From positions 27,705,001-27,769,000 of the forward strand of contig NC_016131.3 of assembly GCF_000005505.3 (NCBI RefSeq): a stretch of DNA of 64,000 nucleotides, read 5' to 3'. This document shows positions 11,101 to 23,900 of this stretch, piece after piece. How positions within the stretch are numbered: position 1 is the stretch's first letter; each line of letters starts with the position of its first letter. Both the position numbers and the translations under genes were made by a program. The stretch comes from Brachypodium distachyon. Its lineage: Eukaryota; Streptophyta; Magnoliopsida; Poales; Poaceae. Below the pieces are notes generated by a model. The model was not told the DNA's origin. It saw only the letters and a list, made by a program, of their open reading frames with translations, and did not search any database.

Positions 11101-13111
11101 ATGTGGCCACTTGGATTCTTCGGCTCTCTCGTCGCGGGGAGGCTCCTCCAGTACTCGCGCCGGATCTGCGGCCAAGCCGCCTTATTAGGATCCGCGAAGC
11201 TCCTGCACCAGCCTGTAGGTCACAAATCTCTTTATCTATTTCTATCTGCGTGTGATTAATTGGATCTCTGTACGTCCTGGTGCAGAGGAGGAACCTTGGT
11301 GACCGTGTGAGTAGATTTGGCTTCGACGACAGGTACATATGTAGAATCACGATTTGATTTTGGTGCTCGATCGATCTATCCCCAAATCGTCGGTGCATAC
11401 TGCTGCATAGCACCAAGTTCGTTGGACCAGCGAATCGATTTTCACGTCCAATGCCAAATTAAGATCGCTTCAAGCGAGCCCAGCGGGCATTAATTCCTTC
11501 CTTGCCGCCAGTAGATTACAAGGATGCTTGGTGATCAAATAATAATAATAATATCTAGAACTCGAAATTAAGTTCTGAGTCCCTGTTACTGAATAGAATA
11601 GAATCCCAGTTTTTATCACAAGCATAAAAAGGTCTTTAGACCTGTTCCGAAACTATAAAAAGATCGAAAAATATAATTAGGAGAACCAATCGTTTTTTTT
11701 TCCATAACCCTCTAGACCCAAACGAAAAATAAATAAATACTAGTATAGCTTGCTGCCCCAACTCTGCTGCAAAGGTCTGGAATTTTCTGCCCATTTTAAT
11801 TTTTGCAATCCTAGACCTGACCAAATCCTGAGCAAGAAAAGCAGTGCAGCAGGCTTGTATTGGGTTGTCATTGATCCTAACAGTTATCATAACTTGTGCA
11901 TCCGCTCTAGTTCTAAAAGCATCCGTTCTGTCACGAAGAGCAAGCCATTGAACCCAAAATCTAGCTGCAACAGACAGCACGTCCTATAGGGCTAAATAGA
12001 CAACATCGTAACTTAAGCACAAGTAAAAGGTGATGCTTTATAGCTTCGGATGTTATGGTATTAGTTGTCACTGTTTACTGTTTTGTGCTTGCCTATTAAC
12101 TGCACAAGGTGCAATTTGGTTTCTATGCCCACAAGCCTTGACAAACATTGTTCAAAATGATCAAACCCAAGTCTAGGAGTAAGAGGAATATAATCTGACT
12201 GCTGTCTGCTGGGCCTTGAAAATCTTCTTATCAACCTAGCTCAAAATGATCATAACTATGTTTTGTAAAAGGACTGATATTCTGACACAGTATGATTGTA
12301 TGTGATTTGCTAGTTTGTTCAGCTTGTTCAAAGCAGCATTAACAGAAGATTGTTGGTATTTCAAATCAAATAACGGAATAATAATATGGTTCAGGGAATG
12401 GGTAGTTTGTTCTAATCAATCTGATCAAATAATTATTTCCATATGAGTATGTTATTATTTTGATGGTTAACTTTAGAGGCCAAGATGGGGTTTTGCATTT
12501 TGTTTTTAGCTAACAGCTGCCGGGAGACAGTAGTAGTTGTTGTGCTGTTTCTTTCCAGATTATGCGAGTTCTGATCCTTGGTATGCAGGTTGCCCTCGCA
12601 TGGTAGTGCTGTGGCGATGGGTGCCTTATCTCTCTCTATGGGAGGACTGTTGTATTTCAACAAAGAGAATGCAGAGGAGCCACTAGGTAAGAAATGAATC
12701 TGCCTGAATTTTCCAGATATCCTGCCTTGTTACCATGAACCTTTAATTTTTTTCGCTTTCTAATTAATCGCAGCCCGCAAGCTGATTCATCAGGAGGAAC
12801 TCCTGGAGGAGGAAACCATTGAAGAGAAAGCTATGAAGAAGAGGTTTGAGCAGTGGATGGTCGAGAACGACCGCACGTACAAGGGCAAGGAGAAGGCGAT
12901 GCGGTACGAGATTTTCAAGCGCGAAGCAGAGCTTGTCGACGAGCATAACGCAAGGCCTGGCCAGAGTACCACATGGGGGACAAACGACTTCAGTGACAGA
13001 ACTGACGAGTTCCGTTCGGGTTGTGGATGTAGCTGTCGTGTTTGGGATGAAGAGGTCGATGACACTGAGTCACTGACTATAACTAAACGGCACCTGCCTG
13101 ATGCATGGTAG
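11101..13111 (+). CDS. Stand-alone I29 cathepsin-propeptide (inhibitor-like) protein
   Basis: Four exons, 11101-11214, 11286-11332, 12589-12686 and 12774-13111, join in frame to 198 residues. The I29 fold is the propeptide that blocks papain-type cysteine proteases. Its marks are here: FEQW at 111-114, an ERFNIN-like helix (E126, R130, F134, N145, with E137 in place of the first N) and the GxNxFxD motif as GTNDFSD at 155-161. The protease domain that normally follows is absent; the protein stops at 198 after a short cysteine-containing, acidic tail. The N-terminus (MWPLGFFGSLVAGRLL) is hydrophobic and arginine-containing, and a second hydrophobic stretch lies at about 60-77 before an acidic helix, suggesting an organelle- or membrane-directed protein. 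It could be a free protease inhibitor like CTLA-2, or a truncated protease gene. The domain is clear; targeting is inferred. Confidence 0.75.
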
Positions 13112-14958
13112 CAACTGTCAGTGGTTCTAGCTCGTTTTCCCTGCATAGTATAAATGGGAGCGACTTTATGGGAGTGTGCTGTGATATGTATAGCTTTGTG
13201 GATTCTGCCGTCCGTACGTCTTTATGTAGTCAAGATCTGGAACTCTTTTAATTTGCATGTTCTTGAACAGCTAGCTTATATTATAGTATAGTTCTAGTTG
13301 CTGCTGTCCCCGGCAGTTTTTTCTTACTGTGCTGCGCTGAACTCTGCCGTTGAAATATACACGAAAGTAGGGAAAATTGAATAGCCCACAAAAAGAGGCA
13401 AAATCTGGAAAAGCTGGATTATGATAATCCAGCTTCACTATGCTTCACTATGATAATCCTCAATGCAATAATGTTAGGCCCACAAAGACGGCCAAAAATC
13501 CTCACTATGCTTCACTATGTTGTGAAACCTAAAAAATGGAGCAAGTGACAAAGTACTCATCAACGGAAATAATACTAGATGAGCTCCTTTATAATATGTG
13601 TCGCTAATTCAACAATTATTTACTTATATGAAGTGAGCAAGTCAACAACGTAAAATTAACTTAAATTTTGCATCAGCTGCAGGAACTGAAGTCTGCTTTT
13701 GTAAGACAAGCCAACAGCGTCATCTAAAAGCTTCACCTGCTCATGTTCCTGATGCTCTTCTCAGGTATTCATAGTGATTGTAATTTTGATTTCATATGAT
13801 CATGAAGTTTGCTCTGACTTGTTTCTAAATAAAAGTAATTTAACTTCCTGAATGCGATGAGTAAGCACAGCTCAGATCACAGCAATAATTGTCACATGTA
13901 CCCTTTTGATGTGTTCAGGAAACAACTATGTTTTTCGGGATATCTCATGCTTAGCACAGGCATCTGGAAAATTGCCCCGCGACACTGCTCGTGCTTCCAG
14001 TACCAAAAGTCTGGTCCCAGCTACATAGCATTTCTTCTTTGCTTCAAGAAAGGAGTAGCTTCCTTCATAGCATTTCCGCATTTCCCGTTCCACAAGTCTG
14101 GTGTCAGCTACTCCATCATCTCAAAAGGGGAGGAGCTTCCTTCATAGCATTTCTTCGTTTCCCATTCCACAAGTTGATGTTCACTGCCAAAAGTACCAAG
14201 AACTTGTCCCTCCATATGGAATTATGGATATGAATGTGCCGATTCTTGTCAGCATGTTCTAAGGTTCAGGAAAGAAATGCTTATCCCCTCTGCTCCTCTC
14301 GGTCCGAGTTCTGTGCAGATCTGCTATACTGCTCCATTTGTGACCTTACAGGTCCCAGCTGTCACACATCATTAAGCGAGTCCATTTCCACATCCTTGGC
14401 AACACATCACAGGGGCAGAAGGTTAAGGGTCTATCGTCTATGGTATCAAGCAGATGAGATATAATTCCTCCAAAAAAAAAGTGGATGAGATATATGCTTA
14501 CCAAGGGATTAGATGCGCTCATGTTACGGAACCATGAACGCAAGAGGTACACGTCCAGTACCTTCTGTGTGCAGAACCTTGCTCTTGAATCATCCAATTC
14601 AGCCCAGCACCTCAATTAAAGGTCCCATGCCCTCAGCAGCCAGATAGTAGAGCAGGGCAGAAGACAATCATACCTCACAACATGCCTGCATTAAACAGAA
14701 CACTTGAATATGGCCATTTTGGTATCTTCTTTTTCAATAACTAGAGCATGCCTTCCAAGGGTTACAAACTAATAGGACTACTGTTTAAGATGTAAACCAG
14801 AACAGGTAAAGTAGGATAGGATTAAAATTGATATGAAATGTCAATCTGTACTAACCTTGCTTTTCAAGAGCTGCCTTGGTAATTCAGTGTGAGCAGAGCA
14901 CAGGTCATTCCAACCCAACACCAAGTGTGGCTTGTGAAATCCTAGGCTCTTTTTGTTG
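13112..14958. other. Region between convergent genes; includes a 77-bp repeat and the 3' UTR of the nucleotidyltransferase gene
   Basis: The I29 gene (+) and the nucleotidyltransferase gene (-) point toward each other here. I see no further gene. A direct repeat with a 77-bp period is present at 14053-14100 and 14130-14176 (both contain AGCTTCCTTCATAGCATTTC and CATTCCACAAG-like words), with a partial earlier copy near 13990. The right part, from about 14600, is probably 3' UTR on the minus strand. Confidence 0.45.
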
Positions 14959-17900
14959 CTACAACTCATTAGAGTCAATACTTGGAATTATTTTCTTCAG
15001 TAGGCCGAATGATGATGCCGGCATACAGCATTCTTCAGGGTACTGCAGTAGCTCATTCTCTAGAACAGCAAAAGCATCGGCAAAAGCCTGCCATGGACAT
15101 GAGCAAACTGTAAGAGTTATTAATCTGCATTTGTCGCACATTATACGATCATAAGTCAATCAGAATAGCACATAGTTCTAGTACTGTGCAAAGACTAAAT
15201 CATCAAAACCAAGACTCCCAAGTCAGCAGTTCGCATAACCCCATAAAATGGCACTACATCCATGACTCCAAAAGTTCTAGACAGCAAAAGATGCATTCAA
15301 TCAGTTCACAAAATAGAATTTGAACTAACCTTGATGCATTGGTGGATCCGGAAACAATTCCGGCCCACATTGTTAGCAGGGCAAAGAGGATCATCAATGT
15401 GAATTGGATCAATGCTGTAAATTCAGTAAAATGAAACATTACCATAAGCAGAAGGTTACATAATGCATTACTGACATTAACTTTTATTACCTGTGTCCTC
15501 TTTCTCGGTTCAAATAAATCCCACTTCCTTGGATGGAAATACGCATATGGCGTGGATCAAACACATTCCTGTCGTCCAGAATGTTTGACATCCATTAGAT
15601 ATCAGATGCACACCAATATTTACTTTAAAGGGGAGTTAGTGATGTTGGTGTCACAGCCCCATCCCCTATCTCCCCAAAAATATCTCATGTGGTGTAACAC
15701 CTTCCACCCAAAATAATCTAACGCCAGTTTAAAAAGAAAAAAAATCACGCCAGTTAAAAAATCATGATGCAAAACAAACGACACAAAAATCTCACACCAT
15801 GCAAAACAAAAGACTCTCTATCTCGTTTAAAATGCCTAAGACCCACTCCAGACCTAACCGCGTGAAGATCACGACGCCTCTGAAGATACCACCTTCGTCT
15901 TATATGCATACAGGTTTGCATATGTTGTTTGTGTATGTTTGATGCTCTCTTCCGTGACAAATTTGTCAAATTAGTCGCTTTGTATTTACCGTAGCAACGG
16001 GCATTTAGCTAGTGTTACACTAATTAGCTGTTCCAGAAGGGAAATCATACATGACTACACGAGGGGACTGCAGGCTGCTGTCATTCAGGCACATTTTATG
16101 CAGTTGTCTGTATATTGCATACTTGTCTTTTTCCTTATGTGTGAAACAATAAAGTGTTCAGAATGTACTTACCCAAAAAAGTACAGGAAATCCATCAAAA
16201 GGCTGCCAAGATTCTGCCAACAAAACAACCGAAATGTAGCGTCAGTGACAGTTGAGTTCACAAGGTATGGAAACTTTTGACTTATTAAGAGACAGCTGAC
16301 CAAATGGTATTACTAGAATGTTAAACTTAATGATGGCCAAATATCTACACATATGAAAGCTCATTGCATGATACAGAACAAAATGTCTCATAGGAACAGG
16401 ATACAAAAAATAAAGACAAAAATAGTATAGATTCCACCCGAGCTGTGTTATTCAAGATTTGCAACTTACTTGGTTCATAGGCCGGCCAAGATGATGTTCA
16501 TGCTGAAGAAACCGAATGATTAACAGCACCTGCAAAAGATATTTAAAAAATGTAGTTCTTTCACAGGTCCTCTCAAGAGTCAGGATAACAATTTTGATAG
16601 CAGGGGGAAAATGCATCAGTTAAATGTTATTAATAAATACAAATGATTAACAGCACCTGCAAAGGATATTTAAAAATGAAGTTCTTTCACAGGTCCTCTC
16701 AAGAGACAGGATAAAATTTTGATGGCAGGGGAAAAATGTATCAGTTAAAATGTTATTAATAAATACATATGCGAAAGAAAGACCAGGTGGTAAGCTTCAA
16801 CTATGTTATTTAAAGATGCTGGAATGTAAGAAAATAGAAGTTAACTGGGAATCATGCATGGTCTGCTTTTATACATACATAACTAGTCATTGTAAGAAAT
16901 AAATTATCTATTTATCTGACTGGAAGATTTATTCAAGACAAAATATCAAAACTACCAATAGTACAGAACTGTGATCAACCCACTAAAGTTAAGTTGAAAC
17001 TTTTAGTTCATTAACTCGGAAGCAACAATCTGGAGAGTACGTAGATAAACATAAGTTTACAATCTCACTCGTTGATACCGAAGAAGTTATCCAGGGAAAT
17101 AAACCTTAAGAGCCATACATTGCCACCAAAGGAATCACAGGACTATTATGAACAGCTACATACCAAACAGTAAGAGCTTAGACCACCCGAATATGGGTGG
17201 TCCAAACTCCGGTCAGCCAAGAACTTCTTCAGAATCAAAGCAAGGGGTAAAGCCGCAGGAAATTGCTGTGTCAGCTCACAAACCTGTAGAGATAACAACA
17301 TAAGGACTAAATAGATGGAGAAACTTGGATCTCTAATTCTAGTCATGAAATTTTCTCATTCATGTCTTTAAGCATAATAGCCTGGGTGCCAAATCATGTG
17401 GTAGTGCCACATCAAGTTAGATAGTTCCATGTTCAGCCTACCAAACATCTAGCTAGCTGCACATCCATGCTTGTGGTTGGGGAAACAAAGCAGGTCATGG
17501 TGGTATGCAAGGCTAGTATGCTACATACGACAAATAACCTAAAACCTCATGACTGTTGTCTCTTACCTTCTTTTGTTCTGAGTTGAACAATAGTCATGGC
17601 ATCATTAAGAAAAAACACAAGTAACACCATTATCTCATCCTTAGGATCATTTGAGAACACATGTATAAGAAATTAAGCAACAAGGCCAAAACCTACTTCT
17701 TTGAAGAGAACATGGAATGATAATTCAAACTGCATCAACGATTGACATGATGGCATCTAAGTATGGCAATAAGTTTATGTGTAAATCATATATACAGCCT
17801 ACAATTTGAATTATAATAACGCTCAGACATAAATTATTGCAATATTACGTACGAGTCGCAACAAAAGAATCAATAACTAGCACAGATATGTAAGTCAATA

Positions 17901-20900
17901 TTCTATGCATTTGAGAGGCAAATGTCAAATAAGACTTAATCCATGTTATATTAATTAATGTATGTATGTTTATTACATGATCATGCAGTGATTATGGCTA
18001 ATTGTTCAAAGTAGTGAATGCCAGATACAATCATACAGGTTGATTTTCTGTTACCATGGACTGAAAATAATAATACAATACTAGAAAATTATAAAAAGCA
18101 TTTCAGGAACAAAATCATTGCATGAAGACTAAATTTATAACTAACAAATGGAAGCAAAGAGGAACTTGTTTTATTTAAAATATCCAGGTAGATGGTAAGC
18201 TTCCGATTTTACCAACTCGGTAGTCTGGAGTCCTGTGTGTGATGGTGATTTGAAACTTATATCAAGACGAATTGACTTCACAGCATCGCAATCATCCTTA
18301 TTCATTTTTGAGCCCATAAGTGTGTTGCTGCCTTCTGAACTAGAGTTATCAGAACGAGGGGGGCTCGCTTGCTCTGCAAGCACATTGACTGAATTGTCTT
18401 GTGAGCTATCCAGAACAGAAGAGTACTCAATTGACATATTTGTGTCACAAGGCACTTGTGCCACAAGCATGATCACAGGTATCTGCAAATTTAAGTGATA
18501 AAAGAATAAGGAAAATAAAAAACAGCTGGCGAAAATTAATGGTGCTTATGACTTACTGCTGTGTTTTCAACCGTTTTGAGGGAATCACTCCTAACCCAGT
18601 CCTGGTTTCCAAGACACCTTGCCGCATGCTAAACAAACACAAAAACAAAAACAAAAACAAAAACAAAAGGACCTGCAAACATCAGCTTTATTTTTCTTTT
18701 TGAATATTTACATCCTAAGGAATCATGCTTATGCAGTTACACACATAATATATTAAGACAAATTAGTCTAAATAAACAGCTAAACACCAAAGATCAGTAG
18801 GTTACCATGCCGCAATTATAGACAACAAGAAGACTACTTAAAATTGAAGAAATCCAAAACATGACTGCCGCAACTTAGAAGACATAGAACAGAAAAAAAG
18901 ATTCAGTACTTCACTTATTTCCTTGGATAATTCTAACAGGAATTTCTCTCGTATAAAATCAACCGTTAACATCTCCATATCTGTTCAGACAAACTTGATG
19001 TTCAAATAGTGAAAAACCTATCAGCCAACACGCATTACCTGGAGGCATGTTTCCTTGATACCATTCCGGCCTTCCAAAATTCCAGCTTCTTTAATAGGTT
19101 CCTGAAAACAGCTACAACTTAGTTTTCATGGTAGTATCACGAAGACAACTGCATTTGGGAGCTGCCGTGTTATACACTGCTGATGGTCATCCAACTCACC
19201 AGATTTCGAACTGGGGGAAGAGAAACCACAAGATCTACATCACTAGTTGGAAGAGCCAAACCGGTGGCATTTGAGCCAAATAGATTTGTACGGGAGCGAG
19301 GCCAGAGAACTTGCAAGCACCGTGTGACTCTTTTGACAGCCCAGTTTATATAGGGCTTCGTCACCAGATTTCCAGCAGCAACCTTGCAAGTATTACGACT
19401 AGAATCAACATCTACCAGAGGGGAAATTTCACGGTCTCAAACTAAGCACGTCATGAAGTTACTTGGCATCAGAGTAATGATTAAAGATCCCATAACACAT
19501 ACATGAAGGTTGTGATGCAAAAGGCAGGAGACAGGGGGGATACCTGCTTACAGAATTGATCGATCTCTTCGTGTAGAGCATTGAGCATCAAAGAGAGGGA
19601 AGCCTTTGGAGATGAACAATTTGACATATCAGGTGGCTGCAGAGGAACTGCAACATCTGGCTGCAAAAACATATGTCAGGAAGGCATAAGAGCAGCATAA
19701 ACAATACTCATCTGATACAAGAATGGAAATTACTCCCTCACATGTTGATCACGAGAAAGCTGTGAAATCTTAACAAGGTGGTCCTGCAAGACAGTATCCT
19801 CAATTGATTGTACCAGTGTACCAGCATAAGTGCCTTTATTTACCCATGAAGGCCATACTACTTCAGGACCATCCAAGCAAAACTGAGCCCTATTGAAAAT
19901 TTTGTCGTCAGAAAACAAACTTCTCATCCCCCAATGCCTCGGACTTGAGCTGCCGGATCTAACAATTGGGAATCCACGTTTTCTTGACTCTCCAACAGGA
20001 GAAGGTGGGGGTGGCCGAGGCATGCGAGGAACACTAAGTACCACTGGTGATGGAGGCCTTCTTACAACAGGTATATCCCTCCTTGTCGAAGACACACATG
20101 GGCTCCTGTGATCATGACCGCCCCTAAAGTCAGATCTTGATAACCTTCGTGATATATTAGGAACAACTATTGGCCGTAGCATTGCATATGGTAATGTATC
20201 TCCCTTCACTATTTCACTGACACTAGATGGACTCCTTGCAGCCGAAGTAGTCTTATCTTCAGGACTGTCTTGTGTGGAAGATGAAGAATGCAAAGCTTCA
20301 TTGTTGATGTCATTCCCTACCATTGAGTGACAAACAGGCTGAGTGGAAGGATCGGAAGTTTCATTTTGGGAGCAGGATGGAGTGGATGGTGGTGATGATG
20401 CACCAGCATTATATGCTGATGGAATCCCAACACCTAGATCGTCCACAACTCGACTAACATCTGCCTCATGCCAAGCCCAAGCACTGTCATCTGAACTAAG
20501 TGACGGCGGCCTAGAAAAGCCTGTTCCGGCATGTTCTGCAGGACTCCAATACATCACACCTCCACCAAAATATTGATTAATATCTCTTCCAGAAACTGCA
20601 CGGCCATCTGATTCTTCTTCAGAACACCAATAGCTTTCAGTATCATCCCCAACATCTGATGTATTTCTTGGGTCACTGTCAGCAAAATATTTCCTATCTT
20701 TTTCACTGCAAAAGCCACCTCTTTGCATTAGTTGAGCAGGAAACCCAGGCCAAGCAGAAGATTGCATCTGTGGGGCATACACTGGATCATAACTTAAAGC
20801 AGCATTTTGACTCAACTTACCATAACCCCTGAAAACAGGAGGCCAGTCAAAACTTAAGGGCACTGCTAGAGAAGATAACATTTGATTGCATCCGGATTCA

Positions 20901-23900
20901 ATTGGTGGGCTTCTCAACTGATGGTTCGTAGGAAGAAAAGGCTGGTCAAATTGTGTAGGCCATCTGTAACCTATGTCCAGATGTAACCTGTCCGCTGCGG
21001 CAGGGCGCTGTTGTATTTCAGGGGATACAAAATGAGGTGCTACACTAGGCCACTCGTATGATGTTCCTCCCAGTAGATTCCTTTTGAATACATAATATTC
21101 ACCTCCACCGTTCTTCATTACTGTGCCATTGTCGTTTATAGCACTTTGGAGTATGTTGGCAGGAATGACTGGTGGTAAAACTTTGTCAGTTGTCACTACA
21201 GAGTTATGAAACTTATGATCCATGTGTTTCTCGTATCCTGTAGTGACACCAGGAGCAAGTTCAGGCAAAGCTCCCTGTGTTATATTACAGCAAGTCATGT
21301 CCTGTGTAGATCCTACCAAGGAGTCAGTAGAGTCTCTGCATTGATTACCAGATAATCCATTATCACTTCTGGATGGTAAACATGAAGACGGTTGGACCGT
21401 GGATTCATTTTGACTACTGTGAGATGGGACCTGCTCGTTCATACTGAAGGTATCAGGTTTTTGTGCACACTGATAATAGTCTGTAGTTATTACACCAAGT
21501 TTATCTTCCATCTTTTTGCTGCTTCTAATGTCTTTTCCTTCAGTTCCATCAAAGGTACTTGAAGAGTCAGAGCAACTCACTGCTTCAGGGATATCACTCC
21601 TGGAAGACCTGACATAGGATGGGACAAGAGGTGGTGCGTCTAATGCTTCAGCAGAATTATGCAAGCCTTCTGTGGCAACATGAGGAACAACTGTCTTTAA
21701 TTTGCCAGATACAGAGTTCTCGGCTCTGACCAGATCCGATCGTTTTGTTTTCCCTTTACGTTTGTTTTTCTTTTTGCTGCACTGACTGTTGCATTCACCA
21801 AACAAGATAGCTTGCTCCTAAAATATGTAGTATGTCACTCGTAAGTCGTAATTCATGGCTTAACGAACAAAAAATTGGATTTTGCAAAAGTATGCTTACC
21901 ACCTTTGGTCTTTGTGCAATTTCCTTGCAAGGAGGATCTTCGGAAGCAGGCTCAATAGTGGTGTCTCCAACAGATAGAGTCCGCTGGTTTGACTTTGACA
22001 CAACCCTGGAATTCTGACTTTCTGTGCTACTGCATCCATTGTCCTGGAAAGAAGTCCTTAAGTCAACTAGTTAATTTGCTTGGTAAAGCATAGAGTCTTT
22101 GCCTACATCAAAATTATAGGAAACGTATCACGAATGAGCTATACCTTCGCTGACTTAGAAGATGCTGTTAGCTTTTTCAAGCTACTACTGGACTTCTTTT
22201 TTCCTTTTCGAGAACCTCCACTTGACCTTTCAACAGCTTTCTTTTTGGGGGTATTTGATGTTCCATCCCCAATGAGTTCCAGATTTATACTTTCCGTTGA
22301 AACCACCATGAGAAGTCTTCGTAATCTCAACAGTATATGGTCAGCAACAGTACCAGCTGACATTAATGAAGTGAGAAAGATTGCGTCACCACCACAGTAA
22401 GTAATATTGCTCTTTAAACACGCTATCTCCTGAACCAGTAGCAATCTTTTTAATTCTTTAGCAAAAGTAGACTTCTTTTTACAAGAGAGAATGCTTGTGA
22501 CATCGGTGCAACCAGGTCGTCTCTTTCTGAAAAAGGACTGCCTTGTACTTCCATAAAAACTGTCTCCAACCAATGATCCTGATTCACCTAGGCATAAACA
22601 GAACTTGTCGCTTAAAGCAACATCTGTCTCTTCACCAATCTCATTGGCCTGCAAACTTGAGCTATTAGTATGTTACTTTCATGTGGTTGACACATGGTAA
22701 CTTGCTCAGATCAACTGCACAGTGCACACGAAGTTCAGTGATTCTCTTCCCAAGCATTATCAGTATGTAAAACAATCCCGCATGTGGTGGCACATAGTAG
22801 CTATTTGTGTACACGGTGTCAGCATGGCCGGTCAACATAAGCAATTCATATTTTCAGGATAACAATGTGTTCAGTTAACAGTTAAGTAAAACACTCTACA
22901 TACATTAAAAAAACAGATAAACTCTTGTCAATCAGCATGCATCTGATGACCCAAGAAAGACAGGCAAGTCAATACAGGAGAATGAGAATTTTCACATAAG
23001 CTAGAGGAGAATTGCAGGTACACACATGAAGTCAAACAGGTCAAAAGTAAACTACTTGTATTAAAGCTATTGTAGTAACTATTATTAAGAACACTCCTAT
23101 AAAGAATTAAATGGCATGCAAAGCAGTTGACTCAAGAAGGTATCAAAGTCGTTTACAATTAAGGACAAGTTTGTAATCTGATCTTCAGTTTCTCCAACCT
23201 TGCAAGAATAACATGAAAAATTCCCGAATGCAATGATTGTTGAACACTGTGTGGACTGTGGAGCTTAGTAATTGACAAACACATGCACATTTCAGCAAAC
23301 AACAACAATTGCCAAATAGTTTAATCATGTCAATGCACCTATTTCAGCAGTTACTTTTTCTCCTCCACACGTACATTAAATAACATCAATGTTTCACGTG
23401 ATTTTCCAAACAATGTAAAGCATAACTAAGTATTGATCTGACTAAATATATTGATGAATCATGAATTCACTCTTCTTTTCCAGATAATAATACAATCTTA
23501 CAACCCATCCGTCACTGGATGTAGGAGCTTTCCTTAACAGAATGCTACACAACAAAATTATGGACCCGTGAGCAGTACCTCTGCCCCCTCCATGTCATTT
23601 TCTAATTATGGTTTTTAGCCTACTAGATTTCCGTTGCCCATTTTTGCTTAAAACTGGACCTATGCGCACAGAAGCTAACACTAGCGTGCGAAAAGCCAAA
23701 CTGCTAGCACTCCCTTTCCCAGGAAATAAGTACATACCATTCAGCTAGTTTTCGAACAATTGATTTTACGAATAGGAAGAAAATAAGTGAACATCATTGC
23801 CATGTAACTTCATAACCTTTTCCCTTTATAGACCTCTATTCATTTTGTATTTCCTTTTTCACAATGCAGCAACAACAAGCGATAGAGAAAATACATCATA

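Noticed and set aside
15990..16013. Helitron 3' end (hairpin-like sequence then CTAG before T)
   Set aside because: The related insertion at 60587-60913 has a 14-bp duplication and A-rich end, which Helitrons lack, so retroposition fits better; not excluded for this copy.
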